Shown: in pieces, positions 18,043-26,081 of the stretch
Numbering within the stretch: position 1 is the first letter of the stretch
Layout: each line of letters opens with the position of its first letter
Assembly (NCBI GenBank): GCA_964430505.1
Contig: CAYSGH010000002.1
Location: forward strand, 1-64,000
DNA length: 64,000 bases
DNA from: UBA6176 sp032119375
GTDB taxonomy: Bacteria > Verrucomicrobiota > Verrucomicrobiia > Limisphaerales > UBA9464
Direction: 5' to 3'
The notes under the pieces: generated by a model
Databases searched by the model: none
What the model saw: only the letters and a program-made list of their open reading frames with translations
What the model was told of the DNA's origin: nothing
Made by a program: the position numbers and the translations under genes

Positions 18043-19947
18043 CTAGTTCCCGCTCCGTCGAAAAAAATGCCACGGCGGTGCCGCTGCGAGGCGTTGGGGT
18101 TGGTCGATGGGCGGGCCTCCAACGGCGGCTTGTCCGCCAAAAATGATCAGGTCCGTACCGGTCCAGGCGGCCAGGCCCCCGATCCTTGCCGTCGTCGCAC
18201 CCAAGGATGGCAAAGATCGCCATGTCCCCGTTGACCGCCGCCAAGCGTGGCCCTGGGCCGTCGCGCCGCTGGCATCCTGCCCACCCAAGACCAACAACTC
18301 GTCGCCCGTCCAAGCCGCACTGGCCCACTGCCGCGCGGTCGGTGCCCCCGCCTCGGACATCCACGTCCAACTTCCCGCTGCCACGTCCAAGATCGCACCG
18401 TCCGAAAGCAACTGGCGGCTCGCACTCCGGCCACCCCACACGACCAGCCTCTGGCCGTCCCATGCGGAAACGTGCGCGGTCCTCCCTACGAACCCCGGCA
18501 AAACGGGCAGCGTCTCCCAACCCGTGGGCGATCCATCTGGGCCAAAGCGCAGGATCGCCCCGGTGGCGTCACCTGTTTGCCCGGTCTCGCCACCCCAGAC
18601 CAATAACCCATCTCCCGTCCACAGGACTGTGGCCCCTGCGCGCGGCGTCGGAGCTTGCTGGGTGGGCAACGACGACCACTGGTCCTGCACCGGATCATAG
18701 AGGCCTCCGTCTCCCAACAGCCCCTCTGTGCTCTGTCCGCCGAACACCGCCATGGACCGCCCCGTCCATGCAGCCCCGTGCTGGTGGCGCGGCGAGGGAG
18801 CCCCCTGCGTGGCCATGGGTTCCCACGAAAGCCGCGCCCGGGAAAACCGAGCTCCGGTGTTCAACGGGGACTTTCCAAATCCGCCCCAGACCAGCATTTC
18901 GCTGCCGGTCCACACCGCCGAATGGGCGCTGCGCGCCTCCGGGGCATCCGCCGCCAACAACCCGACCCAAGCATCCGTTGCCGGCGTGTAGCCCGACCCG
19001 GATGCAAGCGGTGTCTGGCCCGGCCCGCGCCCGCCCCAAATCAGCCATTCCTCACCGGTCCAGACGCCGCTGGCATCCACGCGGGACGAAGGTGCGGAGG
19101 CGGCAGTTGCGTTGGCCCACGTCGGCTCGGGCGATGAGAAAGCCCGGACAAAACCCGCGCCCAAAAGCGAGGGATCCGCCGGATCCAACGACGCCACCAT
19201 CCAGCCCGACCGAATGGGCGCGGCGGCCGCATCGACCGCTTGACGCATGGTGGCCTGTTCCTGGGTCAATGCACTGAACTGAGCTTGGAGCTGAGCAAGG
19301 GCCGATGCCTGGACCTGCAACAGGGCTTGGGCTTGCTGCAACCCCTGGGACAGGCTGGCGACATCTTGGGAACGCGCGATGTCCGCGCCCAGCAGGCTGC
19401 TGTCCAACTTGCCCTCTCCATTCCTTAGCAGGACCGAGGCTGGAAGGCTCTGCACGGGGACAGACGTCACCGTGGAGGCGGTGGACGCCGTCAGCGCTCG
19501 GAAGGCATACGGGGCAAATTGAATCCGCTGACGTTCCAGCGTCCGGAAGGCGGAAGACTCCGCCCCGTTTGCGGCGCTTGCACGCACCCGGACCTCAATC
19601 CAACGGGGCTGTCCGGAGAAGTGATGCTCCGCAAAGGCCAGGGGCACCGAAAAGACACCCTGCCGCACGGTCAACGTGGCGGCAATCGGGTCCCCCAGGG
19701 CCTGCCCCGCCTCCGCTGCATCCACCAGGACAAACTGAAAGTCATAGGACCCATTGGCTGCCTGCCCCGCCACCTGCAATCGACCCTGATAGGAGATGGT
19801 GTGACCCAGGTCATGGGCAGTGGCCTGCGCCGCAACACGCCATCCAAAGAGTGACCCCAGGACCAATCCGCAAACCCGCCATGCAAACGTCCAGCGCTGC
19901 CCCGGACGCGCGTTGCATGGCTGGACATGGAACAACCCTGTGAACAT
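18043..19947 (-). CDS. Secreted seven-bladed Kelch-repeat protein with YQG module
   Basis: A 634-residue exported protein and the first gene of the secreted operon. After an N-terminal signal segment (VCGLVLGSLFGWRVAAQA), residues about 50-150 form the YQG module (SYQGRL, GVFSVPL, FAPYAFRA) shared with the fibre gene. About 193-239 is a glutamine/alanine-rich coiled coil (QGLQQAQALLQVQASALAQL). About 286-605 contains seven Kelch-type blades, each with a core such as VWTGEEWLIWGG, VWTGSEMLVWGG or AWTGTDLIIFGG, which would close a seven-bladed propeller. The coiled coil between module and propeller suggests a trimeric stalk. It stops 4 bp before the start of the malectin-like gene. Nothing clear shows a ribosome site, and the 287 bp upstream should hold the operon promoter. 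Confidence 0.85.
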   Translation of the reverse strand: MFTGLFHVQPCNARPGQRWTFAWRVCGLVLGSLFGWRVAAQATAHDLGHTISYQGRLQVAGQAANGSYDFQFVLVDAAEAGQALGDPIAATLTVRQGVFSVPLAFAEHHFSGQPRWIEVRVRASAANGAESSAFRTLERQRIQFAPYAFRALTASTASTVTSVPVQSLPASVLLRNGEGKLDSSLLGADIARSQDVASLSQGLQQAQALLQVQASALAQLQAQFSALTQEQATMRQAVDAAAAPIRSGWMVASLDPADPSLLGAGFVRAFSSPEPTWANATAASAPSSRVDASGVWTGEEWLIWGGRGPGQTPLASGSGYTPATDAWVGLLAADAPEARSAHSAVWTGSEMLVWGGFGKSPLNTGARFSRARLSWEPMATQGAPSPRHQHGAAWTGRSMAVFGGQSTEGLLGDGGLYDPVQDQWSSLPTQQAPTPRAGATVLWTGDGLLVWGGETGQTGDATGAILRFGPDGSPTGWETLPVLPGFVGRTAHVSAWDGQRLVVWGGRSASRQLLSDGAILDVAAGSWTWMSEAGAPTARQWASAAWTGDELLVLGGQDASGATAQGHAWRRSTGTWRSLPSLGATTARIGGLAAWTGTDLIIFGGQAAVGGPPIDQPQRLAAAPPWHFFRRSGN

Positions 19948-20188
19948 GAGCTTTGTGATACCTGTCGCCTTGACGATCCAAAGGCTAACGAGGCCGGCTC
20001 GGCGTCACGAAACGCGGTGGGATGAACGTGCAGGATTCAGGGACGACGTGACATGGAGGGTTTCGCCCCGGGCAGGCTTGAGTTTGGGCAGGCCGGGGAA
20101 CCCCCAGACCGATGGGAGGACGGTGACGCATCACGGCTGCGACGCCCACCCCAGGTCATTGAGGAAGGGCTTGCCGAATCGTCCCCGC

Positions 20189-20221
20189 CCAGGGCCCGTG
20201 TGACGCGACGTCGCGCCCTGG
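20189..20221 (-). terminator. Candidate stem-loop after the response-regulator gene
   Basis: CCAGGGC (20189-20195) pairs with GCCCTGG (20215-20221) around an inner palindrome GCGACGTCGC. It sits 13 bp beyond the regulator stop on the minus strand. No U-tract follows, so it may be only a processing or attenuating hairpin, letting some read-through into the secreted operon. Confidence 0.3.
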
Positions 20222-20234
20222 AAGGATGCCCCAG

Positions 20235-21056
20235 TCAGGTGGCCGTCGGTTGCGCCGACGAGGGAGCCCGACGGAGCGCCGCCGCCGCCATGGCCAACTT
20301 CAACCGCTCGGCCGCGCGCCGCCCCATGGACATCGATGCAGAGGCATCCCGAAAGCGCACCACGGCCGCCGTGGCGGTCACCTCCGTCAAGCGGACCCTC
20401 GCGAGGTGCACGATCAGCGTCCGGTCTAGCTGCAGAAACTGAGTCGATGGCAGGGCTTTGGCCCACTCCGCCAACGTCTGGCGCACCGTCAACACGCTTC
20501 CGTCCACCAGCTTCACTTCCGTATAGTTGCGGTCGGACCGGATCCACAGGATGTCCTGCGGCGCAACGAAACGGCCCGCGCTTCCTGCCTTTACGAACAA
20601 AGGCTCCACCTCAGGGGCCGTCGGCAGGACGGCGACGGATGGCTTCGGATGGATGGCCCCGGCATTCCGGCTCGCATCGTCCCCAGTCCAAGGTCGCAGG
20701 CGTGCCTTCAGGCGCGCCACCGTGCGCTGGAACCGCGAGGGCTCGACGGGCTTCACGAGGTAGTCCATGACCTCGGATTCAAAGGCGCGCAATGCATGCT
20801 GGTCGTAGGCCGTGACAAAGACCACGGCCGGCGCATCCGGCCCCAGCAATCCCATTAGGCCAAAGCCATCCCCGTCCGGCAGCCCGATGTCGAGGAACAC
20901 AGCCTCCGGCCGGCTCGCCTGCACTGCCGCACGCGCGCCGTCCACGTCCTCGGCCTCTCCCACCAGGTCCAGTTCCGGCGCCGATGCGATGAGCTGCCTC
21001 ATCAGGGACCGGGCCAACCGCTCGTCATCCACCAAAAGGCATCGAATGGGCTTCAC
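20235..21056 (-). CDS. LytTR-family response regulator
   Basis: A 273-residue cytoplasmic regulator. Residues 1-120 are a receiver domain: acidic pair D10-D11 (VDDE), phospho-acceptor D56 (FLDIGLPDGDG), conserved T (FVTAYD) and K (YLVKPVEP). About 165-265 is a LytTR DNA-binding domain (DILWIRSDRNYTEVKLVDG, then RTLIVHLARV). I chose a GTG start at 21056: its GTGA overlaps the kinase stop, and GAGGAGG lies 7 nt upstream (21064-21070). The family binds short direct repeats and commonly controls exported or surface factors. Here the downstream genes in the same direction are the exported-protein operon, which is the obvious candidate target. That target is inferred from position only. Confidence 0.9.
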   Translation of the reverse strand: MKPIRCLLVDDERLARSLMRQLIASAPELDLVGEAEDVDGARAAVQASRPEAVFLDIGLPDGDGFGLMGLLGPDAPAVVFVTAYDQHALRAFESEVMDYLVKPVEPSRFQRTVARLKARLRPWTGDDASRNAGAIHPKPSVAVLPTAPEVEPLFVKAGSAGRFVAPQDILWIRSDRNYTEVKLVDGSVLTVRQTLAEWAKALPSTQFLQLDRTLIVHLARVRLTEVTATAAVVRFRDASASMSMGRRAAERLKLAMAAAALRRAPSSAQPTAT

Positions 21057-23071
21057 GGGATCGCCTCCTCGGCCGCATCGGGCCCGCTGGAGGCCAGCCT
21101 GGCCGGAAGCACCAGCCTCACCGTCACCCATCCATCCGCCTCGCCAATCGCAAGGGAGGCCCGACCGGCGTGGACCAATGCCAGCCGCTCCCGCAAGTTC
21201 GCGAGTCCCACCCCCCCCTCTTCAGATTCCGTCCACGTCGCCTGCCCCGCACGCGCCCGTAGCCGTCCCGTGTTTGCCACCTCAACGTGCATCCGCCCTT
21301 CCTCAGCCCACGCCCTCATCCGGACGCAGAGCACCTTGGCCGCGTTCCGCGATCCATGGCGCAGCGCGTTTTCCAGCAAGGGCTGCAACACCATCTCCGG
21401 CATCTCCATGCCCATCAATGATTGAGGCATGTTAATATCCACCTCCAAGCGCTTCTCAAACCGGACCCGTTCAATGGCAAGATAATCGCGGGTGATCTGA
21501 AGCTCGCGCTCCACAGAGACCAGCCCCCTCGGGTTGCCGTCGAGCGAGCTGCGAACAAACCGCGACAGCAAAAGCAGGAAGCCGGGCACTCGCGACGCAT
21601 CCTCCAGGAGCAACCCCATGGCGCTGTTCAGGGAGTTGAACAGGAAGTGGGGGTTCATCTGGTACCGCAACGCCCGGAGCCGTGCCTCCGCCAACGTCTG
21701 CTCCAGCCGCAGCGCACGCTGACGATCCATCGCCACGACCCGGAACCTCGCCGTCGCCGACACGAGGAAAAACGAGGGCATGATCATCGAGAGCAACAGC
21801 AGGCCCGTAGAAGGATGGATGACCACCGGCACGGTGCCTTGCCACTGCAACCCCAACTGCAACCGCAGCAACCCGCAAACGCCCCACCCCGCCACCAGCC
21901 ATGACGCCGCCCGATGCCTGCCCGCCACCCATTGCCAGGCAGCCAGTCCCGCACACGTGAAGAACACAACAACGTTCGCCGTGTTGACGCCGCCAATTCC
22001 CTGCGTGATGCCCCTCAGCCACCCCACGGTGGCGGCCACCCTGGTCGGCTCGGGCAAATCGGGGCTCGGACGGTGCGTGAGGGCCAGCAGCGCGGCTGCC
22101 ATCCCCGCCAATCCCACCAACATCCCTACCAACACGCGCCGGGACTCACGCCCCAACGGTCCGCGAGAAAGAAACGACAATGTAAACCATGTCGCCATGA
22201 AGGAGCACACGTGGTGGAGGGCCGTCAGCGGCATCCACACCACCACGTCCGCCCAAGGCCAACCCAGCCATGTCCAATACCCCCCATGCACAAAGCACAA
22301 AAGCCCATGCACCAACACCAGCCCCGCGTTGACAAGAAACATCTTCTCGTGCAGCAGCCACCCCAATGCCACCGCAGCCGCAAGCACCCCGGCCATTAGC
22401 CCTGCCCCGGCCAATACCCACCCTTCCTCCCGAAGCCGCGCCGCCCCAAAAGCCTCCACGCTCGAATGAACCCGCAAAGGCAAAAGGACCGACGCCGGCG
22501 TCCATGCTCGCATGTACAACTCCAAAGTCTCTCCAGCCCCGATCTCTACCCCCAGCGACGGCAACCGCGAATCCATGCCACCCTCACCTCCCCTCCTCCT
22601 CCCCGCCCTCAGCAACCCCATCGACTCACTGGCCACCACCGTGGCCCCTCGGAGCACATACCAGTCCAGCTCCGCAAACCGACCCCATCGAAGCTCTAGG
22701 ACCACCCGCACACCGTTCGTCGCCACGTTCACCAGCCGATACCGAACCCACAAGGCGTCGTCCGTGAACCCCAGCGACGGAATGCCTGCTGCCGGCAAGG
22801 GCACCCACAACGCATCTCCTACCTTCATCGCATTGGTCAACGTCATCCGCCGCGACGGGTCCCGCAGCAACCGCCCATGCCGCCCAATATCAACCGAGCC
22901 CTCCATGCCTCCGATCAGGACTCCCTCGGGTCCACTCGCCCGGCACATCGGCCACGTCACGCAGCACAGCGTCAGGGCTATCAGACCCCAAGAATCCGCA
23001 CGCCACCGCCCGCCAACCAAAAGGACGCCCGGAAACAACAAGCTCAACGCCCCCAGAGGCCCCCCCGTCAT
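21053..23071 (-). CDS. LytS-type sensor histidine kinase with 7TMR-DISM-like input
   Basis: About 672 residues. I start at the ATG at 23071 because AAGGAG (23076-23081) lies 4 nt upstream; a GTG at 23173 would add 34 residues. A membrane signal segment is followed by an extracellular beta-sandwich of 7TMR-DISMED2 type (GDALWVPLPAAG, ALWVRYRLVN). Seven or so hydrophobic helices of 7TMR-DISM type follow at about 235-440. The cytoplasmic part is a His_kinase/HATPase pair of the LytS/YehU class: the phospho-accepting His is in MNPHFLFNSLN (~474), the N box is LLENALRHGS (~565), and a GVGLANLRERL glycine box follows. It is translationally coupled to the LytTR regulator. DISMED2 inputs are thought to sense carbohydrate-like ligands; the signal here is unknown. 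Confidence 0.9.
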   Translation of the reverse strand: MTGGPLGALSLLFPGVLLVGGRWRADSWGLIALTLCCVTWPMCRASGPEGVLIGGMEGSVDIGRHGRLLRDPSRRMTLTNAMKVGDALWVPLPAAGIPSLGFTDDALWVRYRLVNVATNGVRVVLELRWGRFAELDWYVLRGATVVASESMGLLRAGRRRGGEGGMDSRLPSLGVEIGAGETLELYMRAWTPASVLLPLRVHSSVEAFGAARLREEGWVLAGAGLMAGVLAAAVALGWLLHEKMFLVNAGLVLVHGLLCFVHGGYWTWLGWPWADVVVWMPLTALHHVCSFMATWFTLSFLSRGPLGRESRRVLVGMLVGLAGMAAALLALTHRPSPDLPEPTRVAATVGWLRGITQGIGGVNTANVVVFFTCAGLAAWQWVAGRHRAASWLVAGWGVCGLLRLQLGLQWQGTVPVVIHPSTGLLLLSMIMPSFFLVSATARFRVVAMDRQRALRLEQTLAEARLRALRYQMNPHFLFNSLNSAMGLLLEDASRVPGFLLLLSRFVRSSLDGNPRGLVSVERELQITRDYLAIERVRFEKRLEVDINMPQSLMGMEMPEMVLQPLLENALRHGSRNAAKVLCVRMRAWAEEGRMHVEVANTGRLRARAGQATWTESEEGGVGLANLRERLALVHAGRASLAIGEADGWVTVRLVLPARLASSGPDAAEEAIP

Positions 23072-23231
23072 CACGCTCCTTGTCCACCCAAAAAATGCCC
23101 AAATAGCCCACGGCATCATCCGTCGCGACCCAGCTCGCGTGGAACGAATCCACAGGGACGTGACCCCTTGCACTACGGACGGATCGAGTGGGCGTCCAAT
23201 CAGCCTTGGGCAAGCCCAGACTGAAGTCCCT

Positions 23232-23248
23232 ATCGAGCGAACATCGAG
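23232..23248. promoter_or_regulatory. Direct repeat in the kinase/helicase divergent region
   Basis: ATCGAG at 23232-23237 recurs at 23243-23248, giving an 11-bp period, in the 383-bp region between the kinase start and the divergent helicase start. LytTR regulators bind paired direct repeats about one helical turn apart, so autoregulation is possible. The rest of this gap shows an A/T-rich patch (CTATTTTTGG at 23261-23270) and no gene. Confidence 0.25.
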
Positions 23249-23454
23249 AGGTTTGCAGAGCTATTTTTGGCCTAGCAGGACCGCCCCGGCCCAGAATGCC
23301 GCCCCCACTTTGTCGTCGCGTCCACACGTCGTCTCCAGCAAAGAAACACCGACCCGCCCCGTATTGCCTAGCTGAAAGCCCGCCGTTTCCCGTGCCGGAT
23401 CCCCGCCCCTCACCCCGCGCTTTCCTTTGCCCCGATTCAGGCAACCCTCCGCCC

Positions 23455-26043
23455 GTGCAACCTCCGGGCGCATCCATCAAGGCGGCGGAACCTGCGGACG
23501 AGCCCTCGTCCTTCGCCGCCCTCCAACAGGTCACCGTCCCCGACCTGTGGCAGCAGCAGGCCGTCTCCGCGCTCCGCGCCGGCAAGGACGTCGTCGTCCA
23601 TGCCCCCACCGGGGCCGGCAAAACCCTCGTCTTCGAGCTCTGGTCCAACCAAGGCCGCAACCGCAGCCAGGCCATCTACACCGTCCCCACCCGCGCCCTC
23701 GCCAACGACAAGCTCGCCGAATGGCGCGCCCGCGGCTGGAACGTCGGCATCGCCACCGGCGACCTCTCCGACAACCTCGAGGCCCCCGTCATCGTCGCCA
23801 CCCTCGAAACCCAGAAGAACCGCCTCATCCATGGCGACGGCCCCACCCTGCTCGTCATCGACGAATACCAAATGCTCGGCGACGCCGATCGCGGCCTGAA
23901 CTACGAGCTCGCCATCGCCCTCGCCCCCGAACGCACCCAACTCCTCCTCCTGAGCGGCTCCGTCGCCAACCCCGAGCAGGTCGTCCAATGGCTCCGCCGC
24001 CTGGGCCGCGACGCCGTCCTCGTCCGCCACGACATCCGGCCCGTGCCCCTGGAGGAGGTCCTGGTCACCCAGCTCAACTGGCGGCTTCCCTCCGAGATCC
24101 GGTCGCACTGGGCGCGGTTCACCGCCCGGGCCCTCGCCGAGGGACTCGGCCCCGTCCTCCTCTTCGCCCCCCGGCGCGCCCAGGCCGAGTCCATCGCCGC
24201 CGAGATCGCCCGCGAGCTCCCCACCCCCAACCCCCTCGTCCTCTCCGAGCCCCAGCGCCGCCTCGTCGGCGAGCACCTCGCCCGCATGCTCCGGGCCCGC
24301 GTCGCCTACCATCATTCCGGACTCTCCTACGCCATCCGCGCCGGCGTCATCGAGCCCCTCGCCAAGGCCGGACAGCTCCGAGCCGTCGTCGCCACCATGG
24401 GCCTCGCCGCCGGCATCAACTTCTCCCTCCGCTCCGTCGCCCTCACCGCCGACTCCTACAAGCGCGACGGCCAGGAAATCCCCATCCGCCCCGACGAGAT
24501 CCTCCAGATGTTCGGCCGTGCCGGCCGCCGCGGCATCGACGAAACCGGCTACGTCCTCGCCAACCCCGACGGCATCCGCCTCCGCGACGGCCACCCCGCC
24601 GTCCTCGCCCGCTCCGGCATGGTGGACTGGCCCGCCCTCCTCAACCTCATGTCCGCCGCCGACGACCAAGGCAAGGACCCCTTCGCCGAGGCCGTCCGCG
24701 TCCAGAGACGCCTCTTCACCACCAAGCCCATCTTCCTCGGCGTCGAGGCCGCCCTGCGCAACCCCGACGTCCCATGCGGCCTCAAGACCGACGCCGAGCG
24801 CGCACGCCACGTCCGCCGACGCGTCCGCGAAATCCTCAACTCCCTCGGCGAATGGGAGCCCATGCCCGCCTACCGCGAGACCCCGCTCGAAAAAGTCCGA
24901 GTCCACGTCCCACTCACGCCGTTACCCCTCGAGTCCCCGAGCGCCTCAACGGAACCAGCCAATTCGCCGGCTATCGCTCCTGCCTCCCCGGCCTCCCCGC
25001 CTCGCCTCGTCCCGGCCCTCGTCGTCCCCGCCGTCCTCGAGGACATCGGCACCGGCGGCCTCGCCAAGGTCGCCGACTCCCCCGACGGCCCCATCCTTGG
25101 CCGCTCCATGATCGTCGCCGAGCGCATCGGCACCGACCGCGTCCAACTGGCGAAGTGGGTGCGGCGCGCCACCGGCTGGCACGGGCGCGACGCCGCCATC
25201 GAGACATGGCACGGCTCCATCGCTCCCTTGTTGGAACAACACCTCGCCGCCCAGCGCCTCCGCGTCGTCCGCATGGACGTCCACCCCCAGCACATCGTCT
25301 CCATGGTCTCCCTCGCCGAGCAGCTCGTCCGCGTCCCCGTGGACCGCGTCGGCGTCCCCCTCTGGCAACCGCCCGAGCGCAACATCTTCCCCAAGGACTG
25401 CGCCCAATGCCCCCTCACCCCCACCTGCGAGGGACTCGGGGCTGGCGTCGGCACCGCCATGCTCTGGCGTCGCCTCGCCCTCGTCGATGCCCGCGGCAAG
25501 CCCACCCGTCGCGGCCGCATCGTGGGCTTCTTCCAGAACGGCGACGGCCTCGCCGTGGCCGCCGCCCTCGAGGATGCCAAGTATCCCCTCGACGACCTCC
25601 TTTACGACCTCGCCAACCTCGACGCCGGGCATCGCTTCGCCGGCGACGACAACCGCTGGGGCGGCCGCCTCGCCATGGCCTGCCATGCCCGCTACGGCAT
25701 CCAGAACGTCGAGGGCTACCTGGAAAATGGCGTGCCGCCCAAGTACGGCGACGGGGCCAGCCTCGTCGTCCATGCCCTCCACCGCGACCCTTGGAGCAAG
25801 CGCCGCTTCGTCACCGACTTCCTCGGCGACGGCGACATCGATCGCGTCGTCATCGAGTGGCGCAGCATGCTCCGGCAGGTCGCCAACGCCCCCGGCCTCG
25901 ACTGGGACCGCTGGTCCACCTTCCAGGACATGGCCCGCGCGCTCCTCGCCGAAACGGAGTCCCCAACCGACACCCACCTGCCCGCCCTCGAACACCACCA
26001 AACCAAGCGCATCGACCACAGGCTCGTCCTGAAAAAGCACTAG
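23455..26043 (+). CDS. Ski2-like DExH helicase with C-terminal Cys cluster
   Basis: About 862 residues from a GTG at 23455. The open frame continues upstream to 23188, but that part is proline-rich low complexity, so an ATG at 23296 is a less likely alternative. Superfamily 2 motifs: I APTGAGKT (~50-57), Ia TVPTRALAN, II DEYQ (136-139), III LLSGS, V ATMGLAAGINF, and VI QMFGRAGRRG (~350-359). The order and the QMFGRAGR form match Ski2/Hel308-like enzymes, which unwind RNA or DNA with ATP. After a low-complexity linker (~490-520) comes an unfamiliar C-terminal half with C649, C652 and C658 (DCAQCPLTPTC), a possible zinc or iron-sulfur site. No partner gene is adjacent; it converges with the ferritin-like gene, leaving 38 bp between stops. 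The substrate is unknown. Confidence 0.8.
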   Translation: MQPPGASIKAAEPADEPSSFAALQQVTVPDLWQQQAVSALRAGKDVVVHAPTGAGKTLVFELWSNQGRNRSQAIYTVPTRALANDKLAEWRARGWNVGIATGDLSDNLEAPVIVATLETQKNRLIHGDGPTLLVIDEYQMLGDADRGLNYELAIALAPERTQLLLLSGSVANPEQVVQWLRRLGRDAVLVRHDIRPVPLEEVLVTQLNWRLPSEIRSHWARFTARALAEGLGPVLLFAPRRAQAESIAAEIARELPTPNPLVLSEPQRRLVGEHLARMLRARVAYHHSGLSYAIRAGVIEPLAKAGQLRAVVATMGLAAGINFSLRSVALTADSYKRDGQEIPIRPDEILQMFGRAGRRGIDETGYVLANPDGIRLRDGHPAVLARSGMVDWPALLNLMSAADDQGKDPFAEAVRVQRRLFTTKPIFLGVEAALRNPDVPCGLKTDAERARHVRRRVREILNSLGEWEPMPAYRETPLEKVRVHVPLTPLPLESPSASTEPANSPAIAPASPASPPRLVPALVVPAVLEDIGTGGLAKVADSPDGPILGRSMIVAERIGTDRVQLAKWVRRATGWHGRDAAIETWHGSIAPLLEQHLAAQRLRVVRMDVHPQHIVSMVSLAEQLVRVPVDRVGVPLWQPPERNIFPKDCAQCPLTPTCEGLGAGVGTAMLWRRLALVDARGKPTRRGRIVGFFQNGDGLAVAAALEDAKYPLDDLLYDLANLDAGHRFAGDDNRWGGRLAMACHARYGIQNVEGYLENGVPPKYGDGASLVVHALHRDPWSKRRFVTDFLGDGDIDRVVIEWRSMLRQVANAPGLDWDRWSTFQDMARALLAETESPTDTHLPALEHHQTKRIDHRLVLKKH

Positions 26044-26081
26044 CCCTCACGGCCCACCCCGGCCGCCCCGGAGGCACGCCA

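Noticed and set aside
16299..18146. Plus-strand open frame opposite the malectin-like gene
   Set aside because: Arg/Gly/His-rich antisense shadow; no start context, no domain.
19948..19985. Promoter for the exported-protein operon (TTGGAT...TATCAC in the complement)
   Set aside because: Spacing of 15 bp and weak matches; it would leave almost no leader before the ATG, so I do not claim it.
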